Assembly: GCA_002449785.1 (NCBI GenBank)
Contig: DJXP01000035.1
Span: forward strand, 1 to 63,385
DNA from: Clostridiales bacterium UBA7001
Lineage (GTDB): Bacteria; Bacillota; Clostridia; TANB77; CAG-508
Reading direction: 5' to 3'
DNA length: 63,385 nt
Part shown: positions 1 to 8,390 of the stretch, one piece after another
Layout of the letters: each line of letters starts with the position of its first letter
How positions within the stretch are numbered: position 1 is the stretch's first letter
The notes under the pieces: model-generated
What the model was told of the DNA's origin: nothing
Seen by the model: the letters and a program-made list of their open reading frames with translations, nothing else
Databases searched by the model: none
Translations under genes and position numbers: made by a program

Positions 1-90
1 AAGGTTAGAAACTTAGGTAAGAAATCATTAGATGAAGTAACTAATAAGTTAATTGCATTAGGTTTAAACTTTACATCAGAAGATGAATAA
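1..90 (+). CDS. rpoA: RNA polymerase alpha subunit, C-terminal end (partial)
   Basis: Only the last 29 codons lie in the window; the gene begins upstream. The visible residues include VRNLGKKSLDEV and KLIALGL, the helix-hairpin-helix of the alpha C-terminal domain that binds UP-element DNA and activators. The TAA stop lies 25 bases before the rplQ start, the usual rpoA-rplQ order at the end of the ribosomal protein operon. The family call is firm although the piece is short. Confidence 0.93.
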   Translation, partial: KVRNLGKKSLDEVTNKLIALGLNFTSEDE

Positions 91-115
91 TTTTTTAAGG
101 AAGGTGGAAAATAAA

Positions 116-625
116 GTGGCAGGAACAAGAAAACTTGGAAAACCAACTGATCAAAGATTAGCAATGCTTAAAACACAAACAACAGATTTACTATTAAATG
201 GTAAAATTGTTACAACTGAAGCTAGAGCAAAAGAAGTTAAAGCTTTAGCAGATAGTATTATAGCATTAGCTGTTAAAGAACATAAAAACTATGAAGAAGT
301 TGATGTTAAAGTATTTAAAGCAAAGCTAGATAGTAAAGGTAATAAAGTTACTGAAAAAGTAACAAGTAAAAATGGAAAAGAATATCTTAAAGTTGTTAAA
401 GAAGAAACAACAGAAAAGAGACAAAAAGATATGCCATCTAGATTAAATGCTAGAAGACAAATAATGAAAAAGGTTAACAAAGTTGATGGAACAGATTTAA
501 TGGATAAATTGTTTAATGAATTAGCTCCAAAATATGATGGAAGAGCTGGTGGTTATACAAGAATATTAAAAATGGAACCTAGACGTGGAGATAATAGTAA
601 ACAAGCTATTTTAATGTTAGTATAA
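116..625 (+). CDS. rplQ: 50S ribosomal protein L17
   Basis: Large-subunit protein near the exit tunnel. The start is taken at GTG 116 (AGTRKLGKPTDQR, the family N-terminus) behind AAGGAAGGTGG at about 97-107; an in-frame ATG at 83 overlaps the rpoA stop and adds non-conserved residues. The C-terminal GGYTRILKMEPRRGDNS is typical. At 169 residues it is longer than the roughly 120 of Bacillus L17. The excess is a lysine-rich stretch, about residues 58-100, before the MPSRLNARR segment. A terminator follows, so this ends the ribosomal operon. Confidence 0.95.
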   Translation: MAGTRKLGKPTDQRLAMLKTQTTDLLLNGKIVTTEARAKEVKALADSIIALAVKEHKNYEEVDVKVFKAKLDSKGNKVTEKVTSKNGKEYLKVVKEETTEKRQKDMPSRLNARRQIMKKVNKVDGTDLMDKLFNELAPKYDGRAGGYTRILKMEPRRGDNSKQAILMLV

Positions 626-631
626 TATAAT

Positions 632-661
632 AAAAAAAGAGCCCTATGGGCTTTTTTTTTA
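632..661 (+). terminator. Rho-independent terminator of the rpoA-rplQ operon
   Basis: AGAGCCC, loop TAT, then GGGCT followed by a run of T. The A-run before the stem pairs with the T-run. It lies just after the rplQ stop. Confidence 0.85.
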
Positions 662-734
662 TAAATATTGCTTCACAATTTTATATTAATCTACATAAAA
701 TATAACATAATTTAACTTTTAAGGAGGAGTTATT

Positions 735-1064
735 ATGTTAGAAACTATCATATATGGATTTATTTGGTGTTTTGCTGTATATGGAATACTTGTTATGATA
801 CAAGAAATCACAAGGAATAATACATATAAAAAAATAGAAGAAAATATAAAGGTGATTTTAACTGTTAAAAATGTTGAAGATGGAATTGAAAACTATATTA
901 GGGAAATCTCGTGTGGTAGAAATTTTTATAATAATTTAGTTGTTATTGATATGGATTCATCTGATGAAACACTGTGCATACTTAAAGAACTTGAAAAAGA
1001 AAATATTAATATGAAAGTTTTAAATGAAAAAGAGGGCAAAGATTATTTAGAAAAATTAGCATAG
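735..1064 (+). CDS. Small membrane-anchored protein with a half glycosyltransferase-like fold
   Basis: 109 residues behind a perfect AAGGAGGAG. One membrane segment at about residues 4-22 is followed by a cytosolic domain. The pattern IKVILTVKNVEDGIENYI then NLVVIDMDSSDET resembles the first beta-alpha-beta units of family 2 glycosyltransferases, where a VVDDGSxDGT-like segment binds the sugar nucleotide. The catalytic half is absent, so it is probably not an enzyme alone. The fold is my inference; the function is unknown. Confidence 0.6.
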   Translation: MLETIIYGFIWCFAVYGILVMIQEITRNNTYKKIEENIKVILTVKNVEDGIENYIREISCGRNFYNNLVVIDMDSSDETLCILKELEKENINMKVLNEKEGKDYLEKLA

Positions 1065-1119
1065 TTTTTATAAATAATAATAAAGCTTTAAGAAGTATTA
1101 GAGTATAATGTTACGCAGA

Positions 1120-1148
1120 TTGACTTTATGTTAACCTTGTGATATAAT
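1120..1148 (+). promoter_or_regulatory. Sigma-A-type promoter for the 1192-2858 operon
   Basis: TTGACT at 1120-1125 and TATAAT at 1143-1148, separated by exactly 17 bases, about 45 bases upstream of the first start codon. Confidence 0.75.
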
Positions 1149-1191
1149 ATACAAAATAATTTTAATTATTATAATAAAATTTGGAGGATAT

Positions 1192-1776
1192 ATGGGATTA
1201 TTTAGTAGTTTCACAAAAGAATTTAGAGAAGGACAGGAAAGAGCACAAAGAGAGCATGATAGAGCAATGCAAGAAATTAATGATTTTCTTGAAAATACAC
1301 GAAAAGAATTAATTGAAGGTACATTTTTTAGAAATCAATTAGCTAATTTTAATCTAACTTCTAGAGAGGCAAAAAAATTAATTATGGAATTTGAAAGAAA
1401 AGGATTTTTTAGTAATTCCAATGATCATATAAGAAAAATATATGAAGATCAATTTGGTTTAGGTTTAAATATTCTTGTTCCAGATACAGGTATAACATCT
1501 ATTAATGTGCAATTCCCTAATAATAGGTGTATTGTTGAATGTGATAGTGAAGAAACAGCTCGTTATATAGAGGAAATTTTTAGAGAGAAGAATGCAATTA
1601 AGAGTAGTCAAGAAGTAAAAACTGGAACTGGTGGAGCAAATACTATTAGAAGTGGAACAAATGATAGTAGTACTTATGTTTCTACTAGGCAGTTAGGAAA
1701 GCAGTCTGTTGATGAAATTTTTAAAAGTGGAGATTTTTTGTGGAAAACTTCAAAACGTGATAGAAATAGTAAATAG
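1192..1776 (+). CDS. Unknown soluble protein, paralogue of the next gene
   Basis: 194 residues behind TTTGGAGGA. The N-terminus is charged and helical (about 1-45), with a mixed middle and a serine/threonine-rich linker before a short C-terminal tail. There is no signal peptide or membrane segment. It shares features with the next protein: a start MGxxxx, a charged helix, and near the end RQLGKQSVDEIF against NELGKQVSASFF. I recognise no family. It is first of three unknown genes read from one promoter. Confidence 0.6.
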   Translation: MGLFSSFTKEFREGQERAQREHDRAMQEINDFLENTRKELIEGTFFRNQLANFNLTSREAKKLIMEFERKGFFSNSNDHIRKIYEDQFGLGLNILVPDTGITSINVQFPNNRCIVECDSEETARYIEEIFREKNAIKSSQEVKTGTGGANTIRSGTNDSSTYVSTRQLGKQSVDEIFKSGDFLWKTSKRDRNSK

Positions 1777-1786
1777 GAGAATAATT

Positions 1787-2500
1787 ATGGGATTTATAAA
1801 TAATTATCTAGAAAAAAAGAGAATGGCAGAAGAGGATGCTGAAAGAAAAGTTAATATCGAAATAGAAAGAATTAATTCAAAAATTGCCAAAGGAAAAATT
1901 GGAGATAAAGATTTTTTATTCAAGACAATTTTTTTTGATAAAGGTTCTAAATATCCATATGAATACAAATTATGGAAACCTTGTTTTGGAAATTTCGCAC
2001 GACTTACTAGGAAAGAACTTTTTTCAAGAAAGGGTAATGATGTATTTATCGATAAATACAGAGAGCGCCAAGAACAGTTTTTTAATCAAAAATTTTTAGA
2101 ATTTGGAATAGATGCTTATCTTACTATAGCAGGTCAGACAGTACAAATTGAATTTGGTGATAAAGATGACTTTATATTATTTAGAAATTTATTTAAAGAA
2201 TATTCAAAAAATGGATTAAAGGAAGATTTATCAATTGAAAAAATACAAATTGAAGAACTACCAAAACTTGAAACAGATTCTAATGCTGTACAAGAATCTT
2301 TGCCAGAAAGTAGGTTTTTTGTATATAAACCATTAGTAGATAGTGCTCCACGAGAAGTAAAGTCAAAAAGTTCTACTACTGCTAGTAGTAAAGTGGCTAC
2401 TAAAATTAGTTCAAATGAATTAGGTAAGCAAGTTTCAGCAAGTTTCTTTACTGAACTTCCAGATTGGTATAGAATTAAAGAAAGCCCTGAAAAAAATTAA
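1787..2500 (+). CDS. Unknown soluble protein, paralogue of the previous gene
   Basis: 237 residues from ATG 1787, preceded by AGGAGA at 1775-1780; an earlier ATG at 1709 lies inside the previous gene with no ribosome site. A charged helical N-terminus is followed by a mixed domain (about 45-160) and a serine-rich linker leading to a tail with the LGKQ motif seen in the upstream gene. Tandem duplication and divergence is the simplest explanation. Function unknown. Confidence 0.58.
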   Translation: MGFINNYLEKKRMAEEDAERKVNIEIERINSKIAKGKIGDKDFLFKTIFFDKGSKYPYEYKLWKPCFGNFARLTRKELFSRKGNDVFIDKYRERQEQFFNQKFLEFGIDAYLTIAGQTVQIEFGDKDDFILFRNLFKEYSKNGLKEDLSIEKIQIEELPKLETDSNAVQESLPESRFFVYKPLVDSAPREVKSKSSTTASSKVATKISSNELGKQVSASFFTELPDWYRIKESPEKN

Positions 2501-2528
2501 TCATTTTATTAATAAACGAGGTTAAAAT

Positions 2529-2858
2529 ATGAATGAAAAAGAATATGAAGATGCTTATGCAGAAGTATTAGAAATATTGAAATATGTATCTGAAGATGAT
2601 TTTAAGAAAATACCTAAATCCAAAATAGAATTAATGACAGAAAATGCAAATAAAAACCATAATTTTACTTATGATTCGAATAAAACATTAGATGAAAATG
2701 GTGTTACTGAACTCACAAAAAGAATTATTGCAGTTATTTTTCGTGATTATTGGGCAACTGAAAAACAAAGAAAAAAAATATATGAAATTCAAAATTTTGT
2801 TAGAATGAAAAATGAAGCAGAGAAAAGAAAAAAATACGATCCTAATAACATATTTTAA
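2529..2858 (+). CDS. Unknown small helical protein
   Basis: 109 residues, strongly charged and predicted mostly helical, with a basic C-terminus. It starts 28 bases after the previous stop, behind ACGAGG, and ends at a terminator, so it is the last gene of the operon. There is no signal peptide, membrane segment or recognisable motif. Confidence 0.55.
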   Translation: MNEKEYEDAYAEVLEILKYVSEDDFKKIPKSKIELMTENANKNHNFTYDSNKTLDENGVTELTKRIIAVIFRDYWATEKQRKKIYEIQNFVRMKNEAEKRKKYDPNNIF

Positions 2859-2892
2859 AAATGTGAATAATATAGTTCACATTTTTTTGTTT
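2857..2892 (+). terminator. Terminator of the 1192-2858 operon
   Basis: AAAATGTGAA pairs with TTCACATTTT across a short loop and runs into a T-rich tract. It overlaps the preceding stop codon. Confidence 0.75.
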
Positions 2893-2948
2893 TTTTATAT
2901 TAAATTTTTTAAGAATATTATATAATAAATAAAAAACGGAGAAATATA

Positions 2949-4289
2949 ATGGAAAATGTAAAAGAAAAGGCAAAAAAATTTGCAATTAATGCTCATAGAG
3001 GCCAGATTAGAAAAAGTGATCCAGATAAACCAATGATTATTCATCCTATAAGTGTTGGAAATTTATTAGATGAATATGGTTTTGATGATAATGTTATATC
3101 TGCTGGATTTTTGCATGATGTTGTTGAAGATACTGATTATACAATAGAGGATATAAATAAAGAATTTGGAGAAGATATAGCAAGGCTTGTTATGTGTGCA
3201 ACTGAGCCAAATAAAAAACTTTCGTGGGAAGAAAGAAAGCAAGACACAATAGATAGAGTAAAAAAATATTCTTTAAGGGAAAAACTTGTTATTTGTGCTG
3301 ATAAAATTAACAATTTAGAAGATTTAATGATTTTATTTCAAAAAAGTGGCAATAGAGATTTCTCAGCTTTTAAAAGGGGAGAAGATAAACAAAAATGGTA
3401 TTATACAAGTGTATATAATAGCTTGGTATATGGTGAGGAAGAAAATTTTCCACTTTTTAAAAGATTAAAAAATGTTATTGAGATAATATTTGAGGGAAAA
3501 GATAATTCTTTTTTAAAAGAAGTAATTTATAAAGAAAATTCTGATTATTATGAAAAATTAAAAATTCTGCATGCTAAAAAATTAGAATTAGCAAGATTAA
3601 AAAATGTACTTAATAATCCAAAACCATATATAATTGAATTTACCGGAACACCAAGAACTGGTAAAACAACTAGCATAAATAATATTTATGATTTCTTCAA
3701 AAAAGGAAATTTTTCTACTACAATTGTTGAAGAATTCACAACAACAAAAGAATATAAAGAAAATACAAAAGAAAAATTAGGCAAATTAAGTTCAAAAGAT
3801 AGAAATCTTATAATATTAGAATTAGTAGAGAAACAATTAATTAGAGTTTCTGAAAGTAAAAATGATATTGTATTAATAGATAGATCAATAAATGATAGGC
3901 AAATATGGAATAATAGACAATTTATTAGAGGAAATATAAGTGAAAGTGAATATGATGAACTTACTGAAAAATACCAAAATCTGTCTAAAAAAATGATAAA
4001 TTGTTTAGTAGTTACATATACAGATGAATTAACTTCATTAAAAAGAGACTATAATTGTAATTTGGCTCTAGAAGAAAGAAGCTTTATGAATTTAGAAAAC
4101 ATAAAAGAGTATAATGATTGTTTAAATAGTCTTTACAACTTATTTGAAAATAGCGTTGATTCTTTGATAAAATGTGATACTACAAATACAGATATGAAAT
4201 CAGTAATAATAGAAATTACAAATAGAATTTTAGATTCAATGAGAACGACATATATAGAAGAATTTAAACAAGATTTAAAAAAATTTTAA
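2949..4289 (+). CDS. RSH-type HD phosphohydrolase fused to a P-loop kinase-like domain
   Basis: 446 residues. The N-terminal part (about 1-170) is the HD domain of the SpoT/RelA hydrolases: AHRGQIRK, IIHPISVG, LHDVVEDTDYT, FGEDIARLV, and ADKINNLEDL in place of the usual ADRLHN. The HD pair is intact, so a metal-dependent (p)ppGpp hydrolase activity is plausible. There is no synthetase, TGS or ACT domain. The C-terminal part (about 225-446) has a Walker A GTPRTGKTT and a downstream VLIDRSINDRQIW, as in deoxynucleoside or thymidylate kinase-like proteins. The next gene repeats this kinase design. I know no named family with this pairing; the substrate is unknown. Confidence 0.75.
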   Translation: MENVKEKAKKFAINAHRGQIRKSDPDKPMIIHPISVGNLLDEYGFDDNVISAGFLHDVVEDTDYTIEDINKEFGEDIARLVMCATEPNKKLSWEERKQDTIDRVKKYSLREKLVICADKINNLEDLMILFQKSGNRDFSAFKRGEDKQKWYYTSVYNSLVYGEEENFPLFKRLKNVIEIIFEGKDNSFLKEVIYKENSDYYEKLKILHAKKLELARLKNVLNNPKPYIIEFTGTPRTGKTTSINNIYDFFKKGNFSTTIVEEFTTTKEYKENTKEKLGKLSSKDRNLIILELVEKQLIRVSESKNDIVLIDRSINDRQIWNNRQFIRGNISESEYDELTEKYQNLSKKMINCLVVTYTDELTSLKRDYNCNLALEERSFMNLENIKEYNDCLNSLYNLFENSVDSLIKCDTTNTDMKSVIIEITNRILDSMRTTYIEEFKQDLKKF

Positions 4290-4306
4290 AATTATTATTT
4301 CAAGTA

Positions 4307-4336
4307 TTGAACTGTTACATATTAATATGATAGTAT
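4307..4336 (+). promoter_or_regulatory. Possible promoter for the second kinase
   Basis: TTGAAC at 4307-4312 and TAGTAT at 4331-4336 with 18 bases between, about 40 bases before the start codon. The -10 box is imperfect. Confidence 0.35.
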
Positions 4337-4375
4337 ACCCATAAGAATATATTAAATATTTAGGATGTTGAAATT

Positions 4376-5224
4376 ATGGATAATATAGAAAATAATACTA
4401 AAATACCTGATAGTTTATCACAAATGATTGATGACATACGATATATGCTTAATGAGTCTGGTGAAATAATTTTTATTGAATGTTTAGGAACCCCTGGAAG
4501 TGGAAAAACACAATATGTGACATATTTAACTAGATTACTTAAAGATAAGAATATGGGAGAATGTGTTATAAGAAGAACTGATCCAGAAAGGAAAAATGAT
4601 TTTTACGATAAAGAAGATTATTCAGATTTGTTAAAAAAACGTTTTCATACAGTTATTAATGATATGAGTGACAAAAATAAAGGAAAGATAATTATTTATG
4701 ATAGAGGGCTGTTAGATTTAATTGCATGGCTTAATTATGATTATTTGAGAGCAAGATTGACATTTAAACAATATAATGAAATAGGTGGAGATGCTCTAAA
4801 TGATGATTTTTATTTAAAGAAAATGCCAATGCAAATAAGAAAGAGTATTGCAAAACCAAATGAAAATGATATTATGAATTCAGAAGAATTAAATAGATTA
4901 CTTAATGTATATTCTCCTATTTCAGTGGCATTCAATACAACTCCTGAAATTAGTATTAGAAAAGTAGATAAAAAAATGTATTCTATTCCTGATTTAGAAT
5001 GTTATAACGAATCGCTAGAAAACTTAATTTACAGTATAAAAGAGGCATCACAAAAATGTATTTATGTTGTAAATGATGGATATGAAAATAAAAGTTTTGA
5101 AGATATAACATTTAATGTTTTAAAAAGCATTAGAGATTATCTAAAATTACAAGTACCTAAATCACCTGGAAAATATATACCTTTTCCAGAAGATCCATAT
5201 CCAGATGACAATTTATTTCATTAA
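4376..5224 (+). CDS. P-loop kinase-like protein, paralogue of the preceding C-terminal domain
   Basis: 282 residues. The Walker A is GTPGSGKT (about residues 41-48) after a hydrophobic strand IIFIEC. A second block KIIIYDRGLLDLIAW matches the VLIDRSINDRQIW of the HD-kinase fusion upstream, and in both the DR is followed by a helix ending in a QYNE or EYDE element. This is the layout of nucleoside-kinase-like NTPases, where DR is near the catalytic base. The C-terminus is proline-rich (SPGKYIPFPEDPYP). It probably acts with the upstream gene; substrate unknown. Confidence 0.68.
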   Translation: MDNIENNTKIPDSLSQMIDDIRYMLNESGEIIFIECLGTPGSGKTQYVTYLTRLLKDKNMGECVIRRTDPERKNDFYDKEDYSDLLKKRFHTVINDMSDKNKGKIIIYDRGLLDLIAWLNYDYLRARLTFKQYNEIGGDALNDDFYLKKMPMQIRKSIAKPNENDIMNSEELNRLLNVYSPISVAFNTTPEISIRKVDKKMYSIPDLECYNESLENLIYSIKEASQKCIYVVNDGYENKSFEDITFNVLKSIRDYLKLQVPKSPGKYIPFPEDPYPDDNLFH

Positions 5225-5231
5225 AATAGAT

Positions 5232-5257
5232 AAAGAACTTATTAAATAAGTCTTTTT
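5232..5257 (+). terminator. Probable terminator of the kinase gene
   Basis: AAAGA-ACTTAT pairs with ATAAGT-CTTT around a TAA loop with one bulged base, then a T-run. It is AT-rich and so only moderately convincing. Confidence 0.5.
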
Positions 5258-5285
5258 GATATTATAAGATAGGAGGTAGATAAAA

Positions 5286-6266
5286 ATAAAAAAGAATAAC
5301 AGAAAAATTTATTTAATATTATTTGCAATAACTTTAGTAATTATATTTATTATAATAGGAAGTTTTTTTAGGAATAATAAAAAAGAAAAGACAGCGACAT
5401 TTGATTTATTTAATAAAAAAATCATTTATAACTTTGGTACAGGAACAGCTTACGAAATTGATATTCCTCAAATAATAAATGAGTATGATGAAATTGTTAT
5501 AGGGAATAATACACTTTGGTTATTCAGCGATGATAGTATTTCTATATGTAAGAATAAAACTATATTTGAAGATTTACCTCCAAATGAAGATTTAATGTTA
5601 GTTGCAGGAGAAAACAAATCATATACAAAAATATATGAAAATGATGGTGTTAAGTTATATGAAGTAACTTATAGTTTTTCGAGTAATTCTCCCGGTGGAG
5701 ATGTAAAGAAAGTGTTTTATGCATTATACAGAAAAGATAATGATTGTACCCTTGAAATAACAGGTCCTGATAAAGATAAAATTTTAAAAATATCAAGTTT
5801 GATTACAAACACTACTCAATATAAAACCTTAGAAGAACAATTTTATGGGATTACTGTATTAGATGAAAGAATTATAGATACTAGTAATATAACTATAAAT
5901 AAAATATCAAGTATAAATGATTATTTAGATTTAGGCATTAAAGTTGAAGAAAGCATAATTGATGTCCATTTTCTATCTCCAAAAGATAAAACTTATCTTC
6001 CTGGATTAAAGATAATAGAAAATTGGAAATTAGTTACTGAAGAAGATGGTTATAAAATATATCATGGCTATTCTGATGGGATACAATCAGATGCATTAAA
6101 GATAATTAAAGATGATAAAGAGTATTATATTGATTTAACAATACCAGTTGATTTGTATAAAAATGAAAGAGAAATTAATTCTGACGGTAGCACTACATCA
6201 TATATGTATTTAACTCAAGAGACAATAAAAGAGTTGATTCAAGAAATACTTAAAATTTTAAAATAG
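5286..6266 (+). CDS. Membrane-anchored unknown protein with an apparent AUA start
   Basis: 326 residues if read from ATA 5286. A perfect AGGAGG at 5271-5276 sits nine bases before this codon, and the frame then encodes KKNNRKIYLILFAIT and a clear membrane segment (about 8-26), followed by an extracellular domain. A stop at 5277 closes the frame upstream, and no ATG, GTG or TTG occurs before the membrane segment. The first in-frame ATG (5595) would remove about 100 residues and has no ribosome site. ATA may be a true rare start or a changed ATG. The domain is unrecognised. Confidence 0.6.
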   Translation: MKKNNRKIYLILFAITLVIIFIIIGSFFRNNKKEKTATFDLFNKKIIYNFGTGTAYEIDIPQIINEYDEIVIGNNTLWLFSDDSISICKNKTIFEDLPPNEDLMLVAGENKSYTKIYENDGVKLYEVTYSFSSNSPGGDVKKVFYALYRKDNDCTLEITGPDKDKILKISSLITNTTQYKTLEEQFYGITVLDERIIDTSNITINKISSINDYLDLGIKVEESIIDVHFLSPKDKTYLPGLKIIENWKLVTEEDGYKIYHGYSDGIQSDALKIIKDDKEYYIDLTIPVDLYKNEREINSDGSTTSYMYLTQETIKELIQEILKILK

Positions 6267-6330
6267 AATATTTATAATAATTCTTCGATATATTTATTAT
6301 ACCGGGGAATTATTAATACAATTAATTTAT

Positions 6331-6368
6331 AAAAAAATCGAACTTTTTTAATAAAGTTCGATTTTTTA
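6331..6368. terminator. Bidirectional terminator
   Basis: AAATCGAACTTT pairs with AAAGTTCGATTT, with A-runs on one side and T-runs on the other, so it can act on both strands. It separates the plus-strand unknown gene from the minus-strand tRNA pair. Confidence 0.85.
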
Positions 6369-6442
<74 letters not shown>

Positions 6443-6476
6443 AATATTCAGTCTTAACTTTATAAATAATAAAAGA

Positions 6477-6550
<74 letters not shown>

Positions 6551-6574
6551 AAATATTCCTTCTAACAAGTATAA

Positions 6575-6603
6575 ATTATAAAGTATTAATAAAGATTTGT
6601 CAA
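6575..6603 (-). promoter_or_regulatory. Consensus promoter of the tRNA-Gly pair
   Basis: On the minus strand TTGACA and TATAAT are both perfect with a 17-base spacer, 25 bases before the tRNA. Confidence 0.88.
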
Positions 6604-6609
6604 TAGTTA

Positions 6610-6638
6610 TTGTAAAATTTGTTAAAAAAGGTTATAAT
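6610..6638 (+). promoter_or_regulatory. Promoter of tsaE-tsaB-rimI
   Basis: TTGTAA at 6610-6615 and TATAAT at 6633-6638 with 17 bases between. It is back to back with the tRNA-Gly promoter, the two -35 boxes being only six bases apart. Confidence 0.7.
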
Positions 6639-6685
6639 AAAAATGCTATATTTAATTAAAATATTTGTAAAAAAAGGAAGGAAAA

Positions 6686-7141
6686 ATGGAGTATATATCT
6701 CATTCTGAAAATGAAACAATTGAATTAGGAAAAAAATTAGCTTCTCAAATGTATAAAGGTCTAGTTATAGTTTTAACAGGAGATTTAGGATCTGGAAAAA
6801 CAAAATTCACGGAAGGCATTCTTACATATTATAATATGCAAAAAGAAATATCTAGTCCAACTTTTATGCTTGTAAATGAATATAATACAAAGAATTTAAA
6901 TATTTATCATTTTGATGTTTATAGATTAAATGATAGTGATGAATTTCTTGCTATTGGTGGAGATGAATATTTTGAAAAAGGAACATGTATAATAGAATGG
7001 GGAGAAAGAATTGGAGATGTTATTCCAAATGATTATGTGCATATAATTTTTTCTAGAGATAGTAAACAAGAAGATGATGATAAGACACGAATAATAAACA
7101 TAAAATGTAATGGTAATACTTATGAGAAAATTAAAATGTAA
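6686..7141 (+). CDS. tsaE: tRNA threonylcarbamoyladenosine biosynthesis ATPase TsaE
   Basis: Small P-loop ATPase that works with TsaB and TsaD to make t6A37 in tRNAs reading ANN codons. Walker A GDLGSGKT is at residues 32-39, followed by the family signatures SSPTFMLVNEY, HFDVYRL and IIEWGER. At 151 residues it has the usual length. The start follows AAGGAAGG. It is the first gene of a tsaE-tsaB-rimI operon, a standard arrangement in Firmicutes; tsaD is not in the window. Confidence 0.95.
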   Translation: MEYISHSENETIELGKKLASQMYKGLVIVLTGDLGSGKTKFTEGILTYYNMQKEISSPTFMLVNEYNTKNLNIYHFDVYRLNDSDEFLAIGGDEYFEKGTCIIEWGERIGDVIPNDYVHIIFSRDSKQEDDDKTRIINIKCNGNTYEKIKM

Positions 7142-7188
7142 TAGATAGTTTATAGGTGGCATAAAACCTAAATTTTAATGAGGAGGAT

Positions 7189-7215
7189 ATGGTATTATTT
7201 AATATCATCAACTAA
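7189..7215 (+). other. Possible eight-codon leader ORF before tsaB
   Basis: AGGAGG at 7181-7186 lies 31 bases before the tsaB start but only two bases before another ATG (7189), which opens eight codons ending in TAA at 7213-7215, two bases before the tsaB ATG. Alternatively GATAT/ATATC within this stretch could fold and bring the ribosome site closer to tsaB. Confidence 0.3.
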
Positions 7216-7217
7216 AA

Positions 7218-7883
7218 ATGAAAATATTAGCAATTGATACTTCTAGTGAAGTGTGTAGTGTAGCATTGTTAGAAAACGATAAAAAAATAGATGAAAATAG
7301 AATTGAAAATGGAAAAACACATTCTGAGAACTTAATGAGTCTTTTGGATGAATTATTAACAAGAAATAATATTAACCTAAATAGTATAGATTTGTTTGCT
7401 TGTTCTGTTGGGCCAGGTTCTTTTACTGGAATAAGGATTGGTATATCTTCAATAAAACCAATGGCAGAAATATTAAATATTCCAGTGGCTTCGGTAACCT
7501 CTTTAGAAACGCTAGCTAAAAATGTTGATGATGCTGATATAATTGTTTCATTAATTGATGCTAGAAATAGTCAGGTATATGCAGGAATATTTGATATTAA
7601 TTATAATAAACTTGAAGAATACATAGCAGATGATATAAATGTTGTAATAGAAAAGATTAGTAATTATAAAAATATAACATTTGTAGGTAGTGGTGCCATT
7701 TTACACAAAGAACTATTAAAAAATAGGATTAAAGGTGCAAAATTTATAAATAATAATACTCAATCAGCTGTAAATGTTGGGATTATTGCTTATAAAAAGT
7801 ATTTAGAGAAAGATTTATATAATTCGGATACACTTTTACCAATATATTTAAGAAAATCACAAGCTGAAAGATTAAAAAAATAA
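7218..7883 (+). CDS. tsaB: tRNA threonylcarbamoyladenosine biosynthesis protein TsaB
   Basis: Inactive ASKHA-fold partner that scaffolds TsaD in t6A synthesis. It opens MKILAIDTSSEVCSVAL and carries GPGSFTGIR at residues 65-73, then VTSLETLA and LIDARNSQVYAG, all typical. Length 221 is normal. It follows tsaE by 76 bases, and its ribosome site is unusually far upstream (see the leader ORF). Confidence 0.94.
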   Translation: MKILAIDTSSEVCSVALLENDKKIDENRIENGKTHSENLMSLLDELLTRNNINLNSIDLFACSVGPGSFTGIRIGISSIKPMAEILNIPVASVTSLETLAKNVDDADIIVSLIDARNSQVYAGIFDINYNKLEEYIADDINVVIEKISNYKNITFVGSGAILHKELLKNRIKGAKFINNNTQSAVNVGIIAYKKYLEKDLYNSDTLLPIYLRKSQAERLKK

Positions 7884-7899
7884 ATGAAAAGAGATATAA

Positions 7900-8346
7900 A
7901 TGGAAAAAAATGAAATAATTATAGATGAAATGACAATGAATGATTTTAATAATATAAAAGATAATCTTTCAGAAGAATTTGATGATTTTTGGAATGAAAA
8001 TATTTTAAAAAGTGAATTAGAAAATATAAATTCAAAGTATTTTGTTGCAAAAAAAAATAATATGACAGTCGGATTTGCTGGAATATTAGTATTAATAGAT
8101 TCAGTTGAAATAACCAATATAGTAGTAAAAAAATGCGAAAGAAATGAAGGAATTGGAAGTATTCTTTTAGAAAAATTAATTAGTGAAGGGATTATTTTAA
8201 AAAAAGATAATATTAGTTTAGAAGTAAATGAAAAAAATTCCATTGCAATTATGTTATATGAAAAGTATAATTTTAAACAAGTAGGATTAAGAAAAAAATA
8301 TTATAATGGAGAGAATAATGCTATTATTATGACAAGAAAATTATAA
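7900..8346 (+). CDS. rimI: GNAT N-acetyltransferase, RimI type
   Basis: 148-residue acetyltransferase. The acetyl-CoA pyrophosphate loop RNEGIGS is at residues 81-87, preceded by the beta-strand VEITNIVVKK and followed by the family C-terminus NFKQVGLRKKYY. RimI acetylates the N-terminus of ribosomal protein S18 in enterobacteria, and this position after tsaB is common in Firmicutes. The start lies 16 bases after the tsaB stop. Confidence 0.88.
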   Translation: MEKNEIIIDEMTMNDFNNIKDNLSEEFDDFWNENILKSELENINSKYFVAKKNNMTVGFAGILVLIDSVEITNIVVKKCERNEGIGSILLEKLISEGIILKKDNISLEVNEKNSIAIMLYEKYNFKQVGLRKKYYNGENNAIIMTRKL

Positions 8347-8390
8347 AAAAACAAATTATAGTAATTTTTGTAATTTAATGTGATTTTTTA

